A stretch of 64,000 bases of DNA from Adiantum capillus-veneris (GCA_014529385.2 CM043956.1:60333120-60397119), one strand, 5' to 3'. Numbered from the stretch's first letter, positions 44,423-56,981 are shown. Notes: generated by a model not told the origin, from the sequence alone. Numbers and translations: made by a program.

Positions 44423-45429
44423 ATCCTTGGCCCCGTGGGGAGCAAGGAAGACCTAACTTGAATTACCCAGTGATGAATGTAGGTGAAGAAACTAGTCAAC
44501 AACCACGGTTTCTACAAAGGCCAAATGGAGCAAGACCACCTCCACAAGGAGTGGAAAGAGTTCCACCTTTGCCAAACCCAAATGTGCATGTGGTAGAGGT
44601 TACAAATTCCAATGAGGTGGACATGGAAGCAAATGGCATTAAGCGTGGCCGTGGAAAAGGTAAGGAGAAAGAAGGAGTCACGTCACAAAGTGATCATGGA
44701 CGAGAAAAGAATGCAAAGGAGACCAAGGAAACCAAGAGGACTCGACATAGTATCAACCTCCAAGACATCCCTCTTGGACATGGTGTGGCTCCGTACAACT
44801 TGTTGGAAGACATCAGAGGTAAGGGTCCTGATATCTCATGGCCTCAATTTCTTGCATTATGTCCACAAGTTAGGAGGGATTTAACATGGGCAGTTAGCAC
44901 TAGGCGAAAGGTAAAAGAAAGTGTGCTTGTTGTAAAAGTTGCACAAGCTGAAATGAATGAGGATATTACACCTAAGCTAGATTGTTACATCAAAGGGAGA
45001 TTGGTTAGGAAAGGTCTAGTGTATGGGGGTGCACAAAAAATTTGCATCATGACAGAGGGACTCATGCAAAGACTAGGCATGCACATCCATGAGACACCTG
45101 AAATCAAAGTCCAGATGGCAAACAATAGCAAGGCTAGGTGTATAGGCATTTGTAAAAATGTCTTTGTAAAGGCCTTTGGAATTAAGAAGGTGGTGGATTT
45201 TTATATTATGTCGACCAAGGGAAGTGGTTATCCATTTATCCTAGGAAGACCATGGCTAATGAAAATGCGAGCTTTGCGAGATTGGAAGAGTGGAAAATTA
45301 ATTTTTAGGAATGACAATCATAAGAAGGTTTTCTTTGACATGAAGGAGCAACACCAAGAGGAGCTCCATGAGGAATCACTTCAAAGTGAGATGGAAGAAG
45401 ATTGGACCAATAACACTTCAGAAGAATAA
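44423..45429 (+). pseudogene. E2 gag C-terminus and retropepsin, copy 2
   Basis: Plus-strand continuation of gag from YPWPRGEQGRPNLNYPVMNV through an open frame to 45429. The protease active site reads VYGGAQKICIM where copy 1 has VDGGAQICIM, so the catalytic Asp is lost (GAT to TAT) and two residues are inserted. FILGRPWLMKMRALRDW is intact. The open frame appears to begin at 44317, but its first part is antisense LTR and breakpoint sequence. Confidence 0.85.
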
Positions 45430-45471
45430 AGTAGTGGCAACATTACTGAAGAGGAGTCTTCCATCGAAGTC

Positions 45472-46572
45472 ATGGGGGTAAGGTTTAAGCCAACCAACCA
45501 AGATACCTGTTGTCAAGGTTTGGAGGAGGTAGGTTCCCGAGAGAACCAAAATGTGGAAGATGAAGTATTTTTAGAAGGTATGTTGTCTACAACACTTACA
45601 AAGGATGAAAGAGAGGAGTTCAAAGGTGTGTTAAGAAAATTTCCTAAGCTTTTTTCTAAAGACTACACCGATGTGCGTGGAGTACAGAATGTTCAGCACA
45701 AGATTGAGCTAAAGCCAGAGGCCAAACCTAAAGCTCAAAAGCTACGAAGGCTAGGAGTCATCAAGGAGCAAGCTTTACTCAAGGAGGTAAGAAAGATTCT
45801 AGCAGCAGGTTTCATTTATCTCTGGAGAATTCAAAGTGGGTCTCTCCCGTTGTTGTCACATCCAAGAAAAACGGCAAGTGGAGGGTGTGTGTGGATTACC
45901 GTCCCACTGAATGAGGCAACAAAAAGAGATCACTTTTCCCTCCCATTTTAGGATGAGATACTAAATGAGGTAGCTGGTCATGAGCGGTACACTTTGTGTG
46001 ATGGCTACTCGGGTTACTTTCAAATAGGTATTGCATTGGAGGATCAATTGAAACAACCTTCATCACTCCCTGGCATTTAGAGTCATGCCATTTGGCCTAA
46101 CAAATGCTCTTGCAGCTTTTAGAGTCATGCCATTTGTCCTAACAAATGCTCTTGCAACTTTCCAATGCTTCATGAACATGGTGTTTCAAGCATTCTTTGG
46201 AAAGTCCATTAGGGTTTTTATTGATGATTTTTGCATTTATAGCTCAAAATCATTGCATCTACAAAAAGTAGAAGAAGGTTTAAAAAAACTTTACAACATG
46301 GGAGAACAACTCAATCCCGACAAATGTCACATAGGTGAGGATGAAGTGATCTTGCTCGGTCACAAGGATTCCTATAAAGGCATTGAGGTGGATCCTTCAA
46401 AGGCAAAGGATCTTATTGAGCTCCCATCACCCAAGAATCTCAAAGAGGTTATCTCATTCATTCAAAAGGTGAAGCATATGTCACGCTTCATTCACTTAGC
46501 TTCGGAGTTTCTTCATCCTTTGCAAAATTTGACACAACAAGTAAAATTTTCATGGTCTGATGAGCTTGAATA
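45472..46572 (+). pseudogene. E2 reverse transcriptase, copy 2
   Basis: Open from 45472 (MGVRFKPTNQD) to about 45951, then frameshifted. A tandem duplication of about 45 bp (GTCATGCCATTTGGCCTAAC region, 46083 and 46125) repeats MPFGLTNALA, and sequence between GIALEDQLK and this block is partly deleted. The active site VFIDDFCIYS, YNMGEQLNPDKCHIGEDE and PSPKNLKEVISFI are clear. Confidence 0.85.
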
Positions 46573-47480
46573 ATATTGTTGTAACATCAAGGTCATTCTG
46601 TCAGAGCTACCAACACTCATGCCTCCTTGTTGGGAGTACACATTCTTTGTTAGCTCTAGTGTTGGAAAAGAAACAATTGGTGCTATTTTGCTATGACAAG
46701 ATCCCCATAGTACCAAGATGCGACCCATCTACTTTGCTAGTAGCGTAATGAATGCTTTGGAGAGACTCTACACGGAGGCAGAACTCATGATGCTTTCTAT
46801 CATGTTTGCGGTGAGAAAGTTTAGATCCTACTTGCTACCAAAACCTTTTGTAATCCTCATTGAAGAAAATTTGTTCCCTTAGGTGTCATCTCAAATGAAT
46901 CATAGTACTAGGATCTCAAAGTGGATTATGGAGTTGCAAGAGTTTCAATACTCTTTCAAGGTAGAAGATAGTGTGCGTGCACAATTGGCAGGGATTATCA
47001 CTTATAGGGTACATGAGAAGGAAATTAAGGTGCCTGAAATAAAAACCCTACCATTCCCACCACCTAAAAGTATTCCTAATGCTTTTACCTTGTTCTTTGA
47101 TGGAGCTTTTCAATGAGCCACAGGAAAAGCAGGGGGAGGGCTAGTGTTTCTCAACCCAAGTGGAGAGGTGGTCATGAAAGAGAAGGTCAATCTACCAGGT
47201 TCAACTAGCAATAGTGAAGTAGAATACGACACACTACTTCATGGTTTAAAGATGTGCATTAATAAGGTATACAACGTCTCATGGTAAAAGGGGATGCACT
47301 TCTCATTGTGAAACAGATTTTAGGCATTTGGGAATGCAAGAATGAAAGCCTAAGCACAAAAGTTCATGCCATTTGTAGATTGTTTAATCAGTTTGAAGAA
47401 GTGAAACAATATCATATTCCTAATAAACAAAATGAAGATGCCGATTTACTTGCACAACAAGCAGTTACATGTGTTGAGAA
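46573..47480 (+). pseudogene. E2 RNase H plus archaeal-type second RNase H, copy 2
   Basis: Degenerate Ty3-type RNase H (RPIYFASS, LERLYTEAELM, FRSYLLPKPF), then a more complete second RNase H: FTLFFDGAFQ (Asp; stop follows), AGGGLVFLNPSGEVV, SNSEVEYDTLLHGLK (Glu), a 1-nt frameshift near 47268, MVKGDALLIVKQILG (Asp), CRLFNQFEEVKQYHIP, NEDADLLAQQA (Asp). All four catalytic positions of an archaeal-type RNase H can be read. This shows what copy 1 has lost and supports a Tat/Ogre placement. Confidence 0.8.
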
Positions 47481-47618
47481 AGAAGTGCAGGTCATCATGA
47501 TAGCAGCAGTGGTGAAGCAACTGAGGTACCAGGGATAGGAGTCATTGACTCCCATTATTGGCTACATTATCGAGGGCGAGTTTCCACAAGATTTCACAAA
47601 GCTCAAAAGAGGAGACTC

Positions 47619-48790
47619 ATGAAGAAGGCAAGTGTCTATCTCTTCCTAGAAGGCTCCCTCTATCAAAGAGGGAAGGATCAAGTGTGCAGAAGAGTACCAA
47701 CTTTCGAGGAAATTCTAACCATTTTAAAATTTTTGCATGAAGAGGTATGTGGTGGTCATTTTTCCCAAGAGTTAACTATGAAGAAGATTTTGCTTGTGGG
47801 GTATGTTTGGCCAAGCCTGCATGTAGATGTCCAACATTAGTGTAAAAGTTGTCACAATTGTCAGGTAAATGGAAATAGAAGGTTGGTGCATGGTCCAAGG
47901 CAAATAGTGCTTACAAATGGACCCTTTGAAAAGTGGGGCATTGATGCTATGGGTCCTCTTCTTAGAACAAAAAATGGTAAACACTACATCCTAGTGGCTG
48001 TAGATTACATGACTAGGTGGGTAGAGGCTCAAAGTGTGGCAAGGGTAAATGGAAAAATAGTGAGCAGGTTTGTCTACACTAATATTTGTTGTAGATTTGG
48101 CACACCTCTAGAGATTGTTTTGGATAATGGTCTGGGGTTCAAGAAGGGTTTACTCACAGAAGTTTGTGAAGAGCTTCGCATTCTACATCGTCATAGCACA
48201 CCCTACTACCCACAATCAAATGGTTTGGTGGAGAAGGCTAATGGTGTCATTGCAGGCATCATTAGAAAGATGGTACAAAACAAAACAAAGTTATGGGATG
48301 ACTTCTTGGATGGTGCCTTGTGGGCATATCGAACCACATATAGGGAGGCAACACAATTCACGTCATTTCATTTGGTGTATGGTCAAGAGGCTTTGCAGCC
48401 TATTGAGCTCAACATCCCAACAATACCGCTTCATGGCAGACGTGCACAAGATGATCAAGAGGTATGGATGGATCGACTTCTTACACTAGTGGAGCTTGAG
48501 TGGAAAAGAGAAGCATCTTACGAGTGCTACAAAAGAAAAGCTACACAAGCAAAGGAGAAGCTTGACAAGAAACTCAAGGACAAAGGCATCAAGGAAGGAG
48601 AGCTTGTGCTAAGGTATGACAATCGACTTGACAGTTGTTTTGATGCCAATTTTGAAACTAGATGGCAAGGGCCATAGATAGTCAAGAAGGCTTTCAATTC
48701 AAGTTACTATCAGCTTATGTACTTGAATGGTAAACAGCACTCCAAGAAGGTAAACGGGTATCGCTTGAAGCCCTATATAAGTCGCCTTCT
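47619..48790 (+). pseudogene. E2 integrase, copy 2
   Basis: Zinc-binding part LHEEVCGGHFSQELTMKKIL and CKSCHNCQVNG with His/Cys ligands intact but a TAG between (near 47838). The core is in one long frame 47883-48677: KWGIDAMGPL, VLDNGLGF, YYPQSNGLVEKANGVIAGII, LWDDFLDGALWAYRTTY. Ends at the shared TAG after TRWQGP, then VNGYRLKPYI. Best preserved gene of E2 in the window. Confidence 0.9.
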
Positions 48791-48975
48791 ACCAAAGGAT
48801 CTACCAAGGACTGTCAAAAAGCGACTATCTCATGAAAGTTTTGCTGCATGAAGCATGAGTGTGACAAGAAGCCACACAATTAAAATCCTATCAAGGGACC
48901 AGATATCATAGAGGACCCAAAAGCACTCTCTTTGCAAAAGATGCTTTATGATGGTACATGAATATACCATCATCC

Positions 48976-48989
48976 TGGGGGAGGGCTAA
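48976..48989 (+). other. E2 polypurine tract, copy 2
   Basis: TGGGGGAGGGCTAA immediately before the 3' LTR at 48990. Confidence 0.75.
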
Positions 48990-51199
48990 TGATAGCCATT
49001 TTTTGGCTCTCCATAATTTCCATAATGAGCTACCTCACCCTATCAAATCATTCAAACATTATGGTTATCCTCACCCTTTCATTGTACATAGACGTGTGTG
49101 AGTTAGGGAATTTTTTCCATATCTCCTTAAAACCCTCACTTAGATAGTCACTAGTCTAGTTGAGCTAAAAAATATCAAAAATATATATTATGACCCATTT
49201 GTGTGTAAATATTGCATTGTATATAGGGCTTAAATATAAGCAATTTTCATAATTATTTTGGTATTTATTTAAATAATTCTACCTAGGTGTGCATTATTTG
49301 CCTATGTATGCTATGTACATTGACTCACAATTACCACAATTTTCTTAGCATTTTACATACTCTTTATTCCATATAGAAATATCTTCACACAAGATTCTCT
49401 TATTTTTGGTGTGAATCCACTCCAAGGGAAAACTTCAAAAATACCTCTCACCATCAATCATTGCCTTTCACTAAACTCCTATTTCCTAGAGGTATTTTTT
49501 CTTATCTCTTGTAAATAAATATACTTCAATAAAAACAAAATGAGGGTTTGATTCCTTATATTTTTATATATCTCTTTTTTTCATTTTATATTTATATATA
49601 GGTGACACTATTCTAGATTCCACGAATTGTTTATGCACTAACCTATTTTTTCATCATATCCATATATTATATTTATACTTAATCGACAACCATGCATATT
49701 TTCAAACCCCTAAGCATCAATAACATCATGCTCTCATGCAAGTAGGGGCTCACCTTTGGAGCCATATGCAAATTCAACAAAGGGGGGGCCACTGAAGACT
49801 TTTTTGTGAAGAAAAGCAGGTATTTTGATGGGATTTGTTATATCCATCTCCAATCTAAATTTGAAGCAGTGATCAAAAGAGAAAATGTGGATCAAAAGCT
49901 GAATAATCACCTCAAAAATGTTGGTGATTTTTGGAGCAACCACCGGTTAGCTATGATTTTTTAGTGGACCCCAGTCTGCCGACTTTTCTCACAAGTAGCC
50001 CATAGTCTTCTCTCACCTCTTTCCACACTTCTACACACACACACACTCATTCCTCTCAATCACTCACTCAAACCTGCATCTTCCATGGTTTCTCTTACCT
50101 TCTTTGCCATTAACCTCCCCTCTTACTCCCATAGCTCTCATATGAGCTTTCCATGTAGAGACACCATCTCTATGCCTCTCTCTATTACTTCCAAAGTACA
50201 ATTCCATCTTACCCCTTCTCTATATGCATAAAATTCAGCATGTAAACCATGCTTAACCTCTGCAAATTAAGAGATCTCATCAACCAAATTGCCATTTTCA
50301 TCGCGATAATCAACCTTGGGAGCGGTGGCGTAAAGAAGAAAAGACGAAGAAGAAGATCGATAGTCATTTTGAGAACCTACACAAGTAAGTCAAAAACTTC
50401 TTCAAGCTTCACCATCACAAGGATTTCCTCACTTCATTCAACCATCCACCCCATTCTACCCATTGTAAATATATCATTAACTTTCTAGTGATTACTAACA
50501 CTAACCACTAATATACTAACACAAAATAGCCATTGACCTAACCATAAAAGACACCTCACCTCAAGACATGTGCATAGTAACTCTCTCTCTCTCTCTCTCT
50601 CCCTCCTTCCTTAAAACTCTACTTCCACCTTATCTACCATCAATAATTCTCTCTTTTGAGCCCACATCCATGACTCAAGCAGACAAAGAAGGCCCGCAAT
50701 GTTTTGATATTCAAAAAAAATCATAATCCTGATTTGTTAGCTTGTAAATTAGGATTTGCAATAATCTGAATGAGGGGTCTCCAACCAATAAATAGGCTCC
50801 TCTCCTTCTTGTAAAACAACCTCCAATATCTCACATAGCACCCCAACACTCTATGCGTGAGGAGAGACTTAGGCGTAGCAACCACTTTGTGAGCTTCACT
50901 TTTGGTGTAAGAGAAGCTTTCAAGCTACACATTGCAAGTGAGAAAAAGTGACTTCAAAATATCAAAACCACTATTGTATATGTTCCTCCATCATCAATAA
51001 ATTGAGGTTTGGTGCATAAAAGGCGTGATTCGACGTTCAAATCTTTGTCCTCCCACTTGCGCCATGCGGTTTGATGAATTCAAGGTGACTTGTGTATTTT
51101 GAGTTTCTATCGTTTGATCTTGCTTTAGAAAGTGTTTTAGTGTGCTTTCATTGTCATTTTTGTGTCCATTGTAAGAGGGTATTTTGGTGAGAGGTCTCC
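48990..51199 (+). repeat. E2 3' LTR (copy 2), left part
   Basis: Homologous to 22887 onward. The CA microsatellite near 50034-50045 and the CT run near 50580-50601 are short here. Interrupted after GAGGTCTCC by the CACTA element; the rest follows at 59323. Confidence 0.9.
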
Positions 51200-51460
51200 C
51201 ACTACAAGAGGTTGTGTGCTCTTGTGACGCTTATAGCGACGAAAATACATTGGGTTTTTTAAACCCCCGGTGTCGCTAAAAGCGTCGCTATTCGCGTCTA
51301 TAAGAGAAAGTCGCTATAGTAGTCTCTAGTGACGTTGCTACAAGCGTCGCTATATGTGTCGCTATATAGCGACGCTTATAGCGACGCTGCAGGGCCATAG
51401 ATAGCGACGCTTAAAGCGACGCTGCAGGGCCTAATATAGTGACGCCCATAGCAACGCCCG
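51200..51460. repeat. CACTA left terminal and subterminal repeats
   Basis: After CACTACAAGAGG, roughly ten copies of variants of TAGCGACGCT in both orientations, including a hairpin-like arrangement around GTCGCTATATAGCGAC (51359-51374). In En/Spm such motifs bind the TNPA protein and are required in cis for transposition. Confidence 0.85.
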
Positions 51461-51870
51461 AGATTAAAAAATTTTGGGGGCAGGGCATTGAATGCCCTGC
51501 CACCCATCAACCATATTGAATGTTTCATTGGTCTATTTACCTTTGAAAAAAAGTGCAAAGGTAAATATAGACCCAAAATAGTCACCCACAAGACAATATA
51601 ATCATTAACTCCAAAATCTATAGTACGTATTGTTTGCAAAATAAGGATACAAAAATGACAAGCGTGAATTGATGGAAGTAAATAAATGACAATTGCACAC
51701 AGTAGCAAAATCACTTGATTGTTAATCATTGCAAATGTAATAGTTACAAACCATTGTCATTATTTAAAAAATATACATGGTTTTCAAAAATACATAGTTA
51801 CATGGTCTCATGATACATAAGCTGACAAAAAGAAACTAATGCTATCTAGCTATGGCTAAACTGACGTCGT
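51461..51870. other. CACTA 3' non-coding region
   Basis: About 410 bp between the left subterminal repeats and the last exon of the TNPA-like gene. I see no gene or repeat structure. Confidence 0.6.
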
Positions 51871-53179
51871 CTAATCAGACGTCTCATCGCGTCCAAGCGG
51901 CGTATCTGTCGGATTCTGCAAAAAAAAACAATAAGATAGCCCATTGTAAGTATAAACATATAGCGAGCGACGTTTATAAAACAATACAATAAATAGAAAA
52001 GAATAAACCCTAATACTAACCATGCTGCCGTGAGAAGTCAGGATGTCTATAAGGGCGTTTAAGCCCTTCCTACCTGCGTACTCACGCTCGTACGGAGTGG
52101 GATCACGTCCTGTAAACGACCACTGTCAAAACATACAAAGAATCCATTATGTTAGAATTTCAAATCCCATAAACCCTAAACTATCGAACATAGATGCGAA
52201 AACACTTACAAAATCGGCCTCAAATGATGCCCACCCGCCGCTCCCCAAGTGGTGCAAGCTCCCTGCCTCTACTCGCGCTATGGCTGCCTCCTTTTGTTGC
52301 TTCCACTTGTCGGGATTCTCGCGCGCTTCTTTCTTCGCATGCTTCCAATCTTCTTTGGCCAGCCAATCTGGTCTGTTCCATCCATGCTTGATTGCTTTTT
52401 GCACTTCGGAACGCTTATGCTTGGAGTATTCGCGCATTCGAACCTTCATCACATCTTCATTGAAGCGGTCATCCCGTGTTGGAACGGGAAACTCGTCATG
52501 AAGCATGCTGATGACTCTGTCTTTTAATTCATTCGGTACTTCACTCCAGGTGTTTAGTATGTAGTGTCTAAACACCTAAGAGCAAAGACCGCGCATGCGC
52601 GAAATCACCTTCTTGCCGTCATCATCCAAGATGATGCCGCCGCTGAAGTCGACTGAGTAAGGCAAGCCCTCTCGCCGCTGACGCATGAACCTGGGTGTCT
52701 CGACAGGGGTCTCTAGCGGCGTGTCAATGGGGGTACGAACGCCAGGTGTCTCCACTGGAGTCTGAGCCCCGAAGCGAGGAGTGTCCACTGGAGTGACTCC
52801 TCGAGGAGTAGCTAGTGGTGTGTAGCTGTGGGGAACGGCACTCAGCCGTGCAAAACCTGGTGTCGATGGCGATGCCGTGGCTAGTGTCGGGACAGGCCAA
52901 GAAGGGGAGGGTAAAGAGCCTCGTTGAACACGAGGCGGTGTTGAAGCATCGGTGGCGCCACCCCCACAACAACCGCCACCGCCACCACTAGAGCGTCGGT
53001 GCCTAGACAAGTGTGAAGATTGTCTCATCGACACCGAAGCTTCAGAGCACTGAGGACTCCGAAACAGAGGGAGATGCGGATGGAGTAGGAATGCGCGATG
53101 GTGCGCCAGAGCGATGACGCTCCATGTACCAGTGTCTCTGCTGGGGTGATAAAGAAGAAAGAAACTCGTCATTATCCAT
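51871..53179 (-). pseudogene. CACTA second gene, TNPA-like (Transposase_24-type)
   Basis: Probable start ATG at 53179 (MDNDEFLSSLSPQQRHWYM). A 1-nt frameshift near 53045 leads into a Ser-rich and Pro/Thr-rich stretch with repeated T-P-x-E/D-T-P units (52705-52830). The conserved part (52575-52210) has WSEVPNELKDRVISMLHDEF, MREYSKHKRSEVQKAIKHGW and HHLGSGGWASF, similar in layout to plant Transposase_24. Then GT-AG introns: exons 52122-52021 (WSFTGRDPTPYEREYAGRKG) and 51915-51871 (NPTDTPLGRDETSD, stop). A TAG at 52578-52576 interrupts the frame. In En/Spm, TNPA binds subterminal repeats to assemble the transposition complex. Confidence 0.65.
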
Positions 53180-53202
53180 ACCTGCATTAAACACACGAAC
53201 AT

Positions 53203-53246
53203 TTAAACTTAATATTGAATGAATGGAGTAGAAAACATGGACAAGT

Positions 53247-53280
<34 letters not shown>

Positions 53281-53559
53281 GAGGAGGTGCTCGTCTTCTC
53301 TGCTAATGAGAACATACCTAGAGCATACGTACCTGGGTGGACGCAAAGACCATTAAATACAATGACGCAATGACGCAAATACTTAAAGAGCCGAAGAATC
53401 GTACAAGAACTTGAATGTGCATGTAGCTTTGGAATGTTCAAAGGCTAGCAGCAATAGAAAGCGTTCTTCTTCTATTCAACTTGAGTGATGAAAGAGGCAA
53501 GTGCATAACTCTGAATTTACAAAACGGAGCCATCTTGTTCAAATACAATATGTATGGCT
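53203..53559. other. CACTA intergenic region with AG microsatellite
   Basis: Non-coding spacer between the two CACTA genes. Contains (AG)n from about 53250 to 53281. The TNPA-like gene promoter or 5' exon may lie here, but I see no clear TATA box. Confidence 0.5.
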
Positions 53560-56500
53560 TTAAGAGATCTCTCTCTCATCCTCGCATAGCTCAGCATAAC
53601 TTCCTATATCTATATAGAGCTCTCCGTTTAAACAGATGTCCTCTGTTTCATTTTGTAGATCCTCTGCATGCACCCCATAGAGAGTAGCAGCTTGATGTTC
53701 GTCTGGCACCACCTCCATGGCTTCTGACTGGGCATCTTCTCCGATCTCCTCCATTGATGCCGCTGTGATTGGCACATGGTAGCCTTCATACGTCCGTGCA
53801 CTACGAGGGGCTACCTGTATGACGTACCACCAATTTGATGCAGACTTTGTGGGATGAAATATCACCTGCCATAGCCACATAACTTACATGAGAGCTTCCA
53901 AGCACATAAATTCTAAAACACACGTTAACTATTTACATACTTACTTGTTCACAATGCTCGGGTAGTACAAAAGTGTCTCTTAGGTCAGTCCATTTCTTAG
54001 TTGAATCCACCTCAAGAAAACCAGACTCTCCTCTACGTACAGTAGCGTTGTGACCCTCCATGATTATCTTGAACCATTGCACGTGGAACAAGTCGACAAA
54101 AAATCCTCTATAATCGATCCTCAAAATCTCTTGTAGCGTGCCGAAGTAAGTGAGTTCCGCCACCACAGGATCTACATCAGAGGACCGTCGTCGACTAAAC
54201 TGTTCAAATTTTGCCATGATTCCACAATCTTGAGTAAAACGTTTTTTGTCAATCCGTTCCACCCTAAAATATCGACCTTTACACCATGCTGCTGTGTATG
54301 ACTTATACTACAACCAACAAAGATTATGAGTGGCCGTTCAAACATCTAGAAAGTTACTAGTCGTACATTGCAAACTTACCTTGGTCGCGCAACCCCTAGA
54401 GTACTCCCACTCTTCCTCAGTCACTTCTTCACCGCACTGTTGTGCGCTTTTCAGTTGGTTGTGCAACCATCTTAAGCTCGTGAATGTTGGTAGGCTCTCC
54501 AGACCCGTCGGATAGTGCATCGATGGTCGTCTTCCCCGTCTCCACTCGATTCTTGCCCTTTTTCGCTCTTGCTTTGCATCCTCATATTGTGAGATCCACT
54601 TCTGCATGACTAGATTGTGAAGCATGCAAAATCGGTTGATTTTATCCTCTAGATCTTCCGTCATCTTCTTCTCAACACCGAGATTGCACATAACAATTCC
54701 AGATATGCGCTCATCATCTATGGTTCTCCATTGCGTGCCCCGGGCTTTATCAAATCCGTCTAGCCACTCTCCAATGTACACTAGGGACTCTGATACCAGC
54801 CAACCTTCTGCCATGCTACCCTCCGGACGTGCCTTCTCACGCACATATCCCTTGAGCGTTTTCATGAAACGTTCTAAAAAGAACATCCATCTGGAATGTA
54901 CTGTGCCGGCTATTTCCACCTCATCAACTATGTGAACAAGAAGATGTACCTGAATGGTTAGCATGGTAGTAGGAAAATGTTTCTCAAACATACACACAAC
55001 CTCCGCAGCGTTTAGTTTGGCGAATGGTATGGAGTCTACGTTGATCTCCTTTTGTGAGATCCATTGTACCAACTTCGCAAGTTTGTAGATTGTGTTACGG
55101 ACGTCAAGAGATAGACATCCCTCAATGGAAACCGGTAAAATAAACTGCAAAACACGTGCAGCAATGATATTAAAGTACGTCCACACACGAATTTGTTACA
55201 TAATTCTCACTATGATATACTCCACTATGAACGTACCTGACACATTTTATGCCAATCGTGTGACTTCAAACCGGTAAGCTTTCCTTCTTTACTAAAACAC
55301 GTTCGGAGTGAGTGCATTACGCCAGTGGGAGTCCGCAAAGATCGAATGGTCTCTTTTACTTTGCGTTCTTGGGCTCCTGTGAAAATCCATGGTGCTTTAG
55401 GGAGTTTTATCGATCCATCGGACGCTGTTTGCAGCCAATATTTCTCCATACAATCCACATTTCTAAGGTCAACTCTGGCTCCCAAAGTATCTTTTTTGCC
55501 GGTAAGATGGTCCCACAGTAGATTACCCACATTCTTGAATATGTGCATTGGATCAAGCAAGTGATTGATCATGAGTCGGGGCCAGTATGGTAACTCGTAC
55601 CATAGAGATAGTCTCTTCATCCCTGGGTGCAATCCGTCATCACACATCTCCTTCTGCTCTAACCATGCTTGTGCAGACATCCTCAGTGGCTCTCTTCCCA
55701 AAAAGTCATCGCGTAACACATGATTCTCTGGAAGATACGCTTGATGACCTTCGTAGATTTGCTTCTTCAGTGAGGGCGCCCTACGTGCATTCAATCTAGG
55801 TCCACATGTGACACATGCTCTGTATCCGCTTGTTTGAATCCGTGCATGTATACACATGATAATAGATCAATTTGAGAAAAAGCAAGATTTACACTGTCTA
55901 AGTGAGGAGTGTAAATAGATCACCTGAGCATTCTGTTAGTCCGGGATAGTCATGCATGGTCCACATTAGAATGCCTCTGATCAAAGCATTCCGTCGACAT
56001 GTGTGTCGGCTCATATCCACCACCTCTATGGCAATCCACAATTGTTGTAGCTCTTCCAATAGTGGACGAAGATACACATCCATATTCTTCACTTTATATC
56101 GCCCCGGCACAATCAAGCTTAGCCATAGGTGCCCCTTCTTCGTAGTCAACCACAGGCTCTGGTTGTAGTTGACGATGACAACGGGCCATACACTGTAAGA
56201 TGTTGATCTTTGACCAAATGGATTTACACCATCCATAGTCAGGCCTAAGCGCAAATTTCGAGCTTCCCTCATTTAGAGTTTTACATTTAGAGTTTTATTA
56301 AAGTAAACTAATTGTAATAGATTACCTGAAAAGCATTGTGACGCTAGTGTCACTCCATCCAAACTTTGTCTGCATGTTGAGAAGAACCAAGAGCGCTTTC
56401 AATCTAGACACATGTGCTCCATTATACAATAGCCTATCGGCTTCACTTTTCATATCATCATAGACAAGCCTTTCTGAATCCATGATCGTCTCGATCATTT

Positions 56501-56858
56501 CATCAATTTCGGGCTCAAACATTGCCTCGTTGGGAATGTGGTCTGCATGATCATCCCCCGAGCTGTCAGAGGCTACATCTTGTGGCCTCACATATGCTGC
56601 TTGACCAAAGCGCCTGCGAACACGTCTATTGGGTTGCAAGATTGCTGCCTGTTGGCCAGCGTCAGAGTCCGACGAGTTATAATTGGCAACAACTCGATCT
56701 ATAATAGATGGATCGAACTCGCCAAATTTGCGAACGTGCTGCAAAGAAACGCGTCTTGTCCGTCGCATAGCATGCTTGCAATGGTTACAAGGACATAAGA
56801 TCCTCGTTGAGAGATAGGTGTTTCGATTGGACGGCCCCACATCCTCGTCACTACTCAT
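53560..56858 (-). pseudogene. CACTA TNP2-type transposase with DUF4218 and DUF4216 homology
   Basis: Exon 1 (56858-56326) starts MSSDEDVGPSNR and has ILCPCNHCKH, the N-terminal TNP2 zinc-like motif, and LLNMQTKFGWSDTSVTMLF. Exon 2 (56267-about 55930): REARNLRLGLTMDGVNPFGQ, YSVWPVVIVNYN, DVYLRPLLEELQQLW, ILMWTMHDYPG, the transposase core. Exon 3 (about 55857-55237): GYRACVTCGPRL, ELPYWPRLMINHLLDPMHIF, KNVGNLLWDHLTGK. Exon 4 (55144-54380): DUF4218 (FPTTMLTIQVHLLVHIVDEV, RWMFFLERFMKTLKGYVRE). Exons 5-6 (54307-53560): DUF4216 (YRGFFVDLFHVQWFK). Several junctions are clean GT-AG. About 140 residues normally found between exons 1 and 2 are absent, so the enzyme is probably inactive. Confidence 0.85.
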
Positions 56859-56916
56859 AATGAGCCCAAAAATCTTATAACCTAGACAATAAATTTAATC
56901 TTCTATTGACATTTAG

Positions 56917-56923
<7 letters not shown>

Positions 56924-56981
<58 letters not shown>

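Noticed and set aside
52043-52527. Plus-strand frames over the TNPA-like gene
   Set aside because: The minus strand has spliceable exons with conserved transposon protein segments; the plus-strand frames are shadows.
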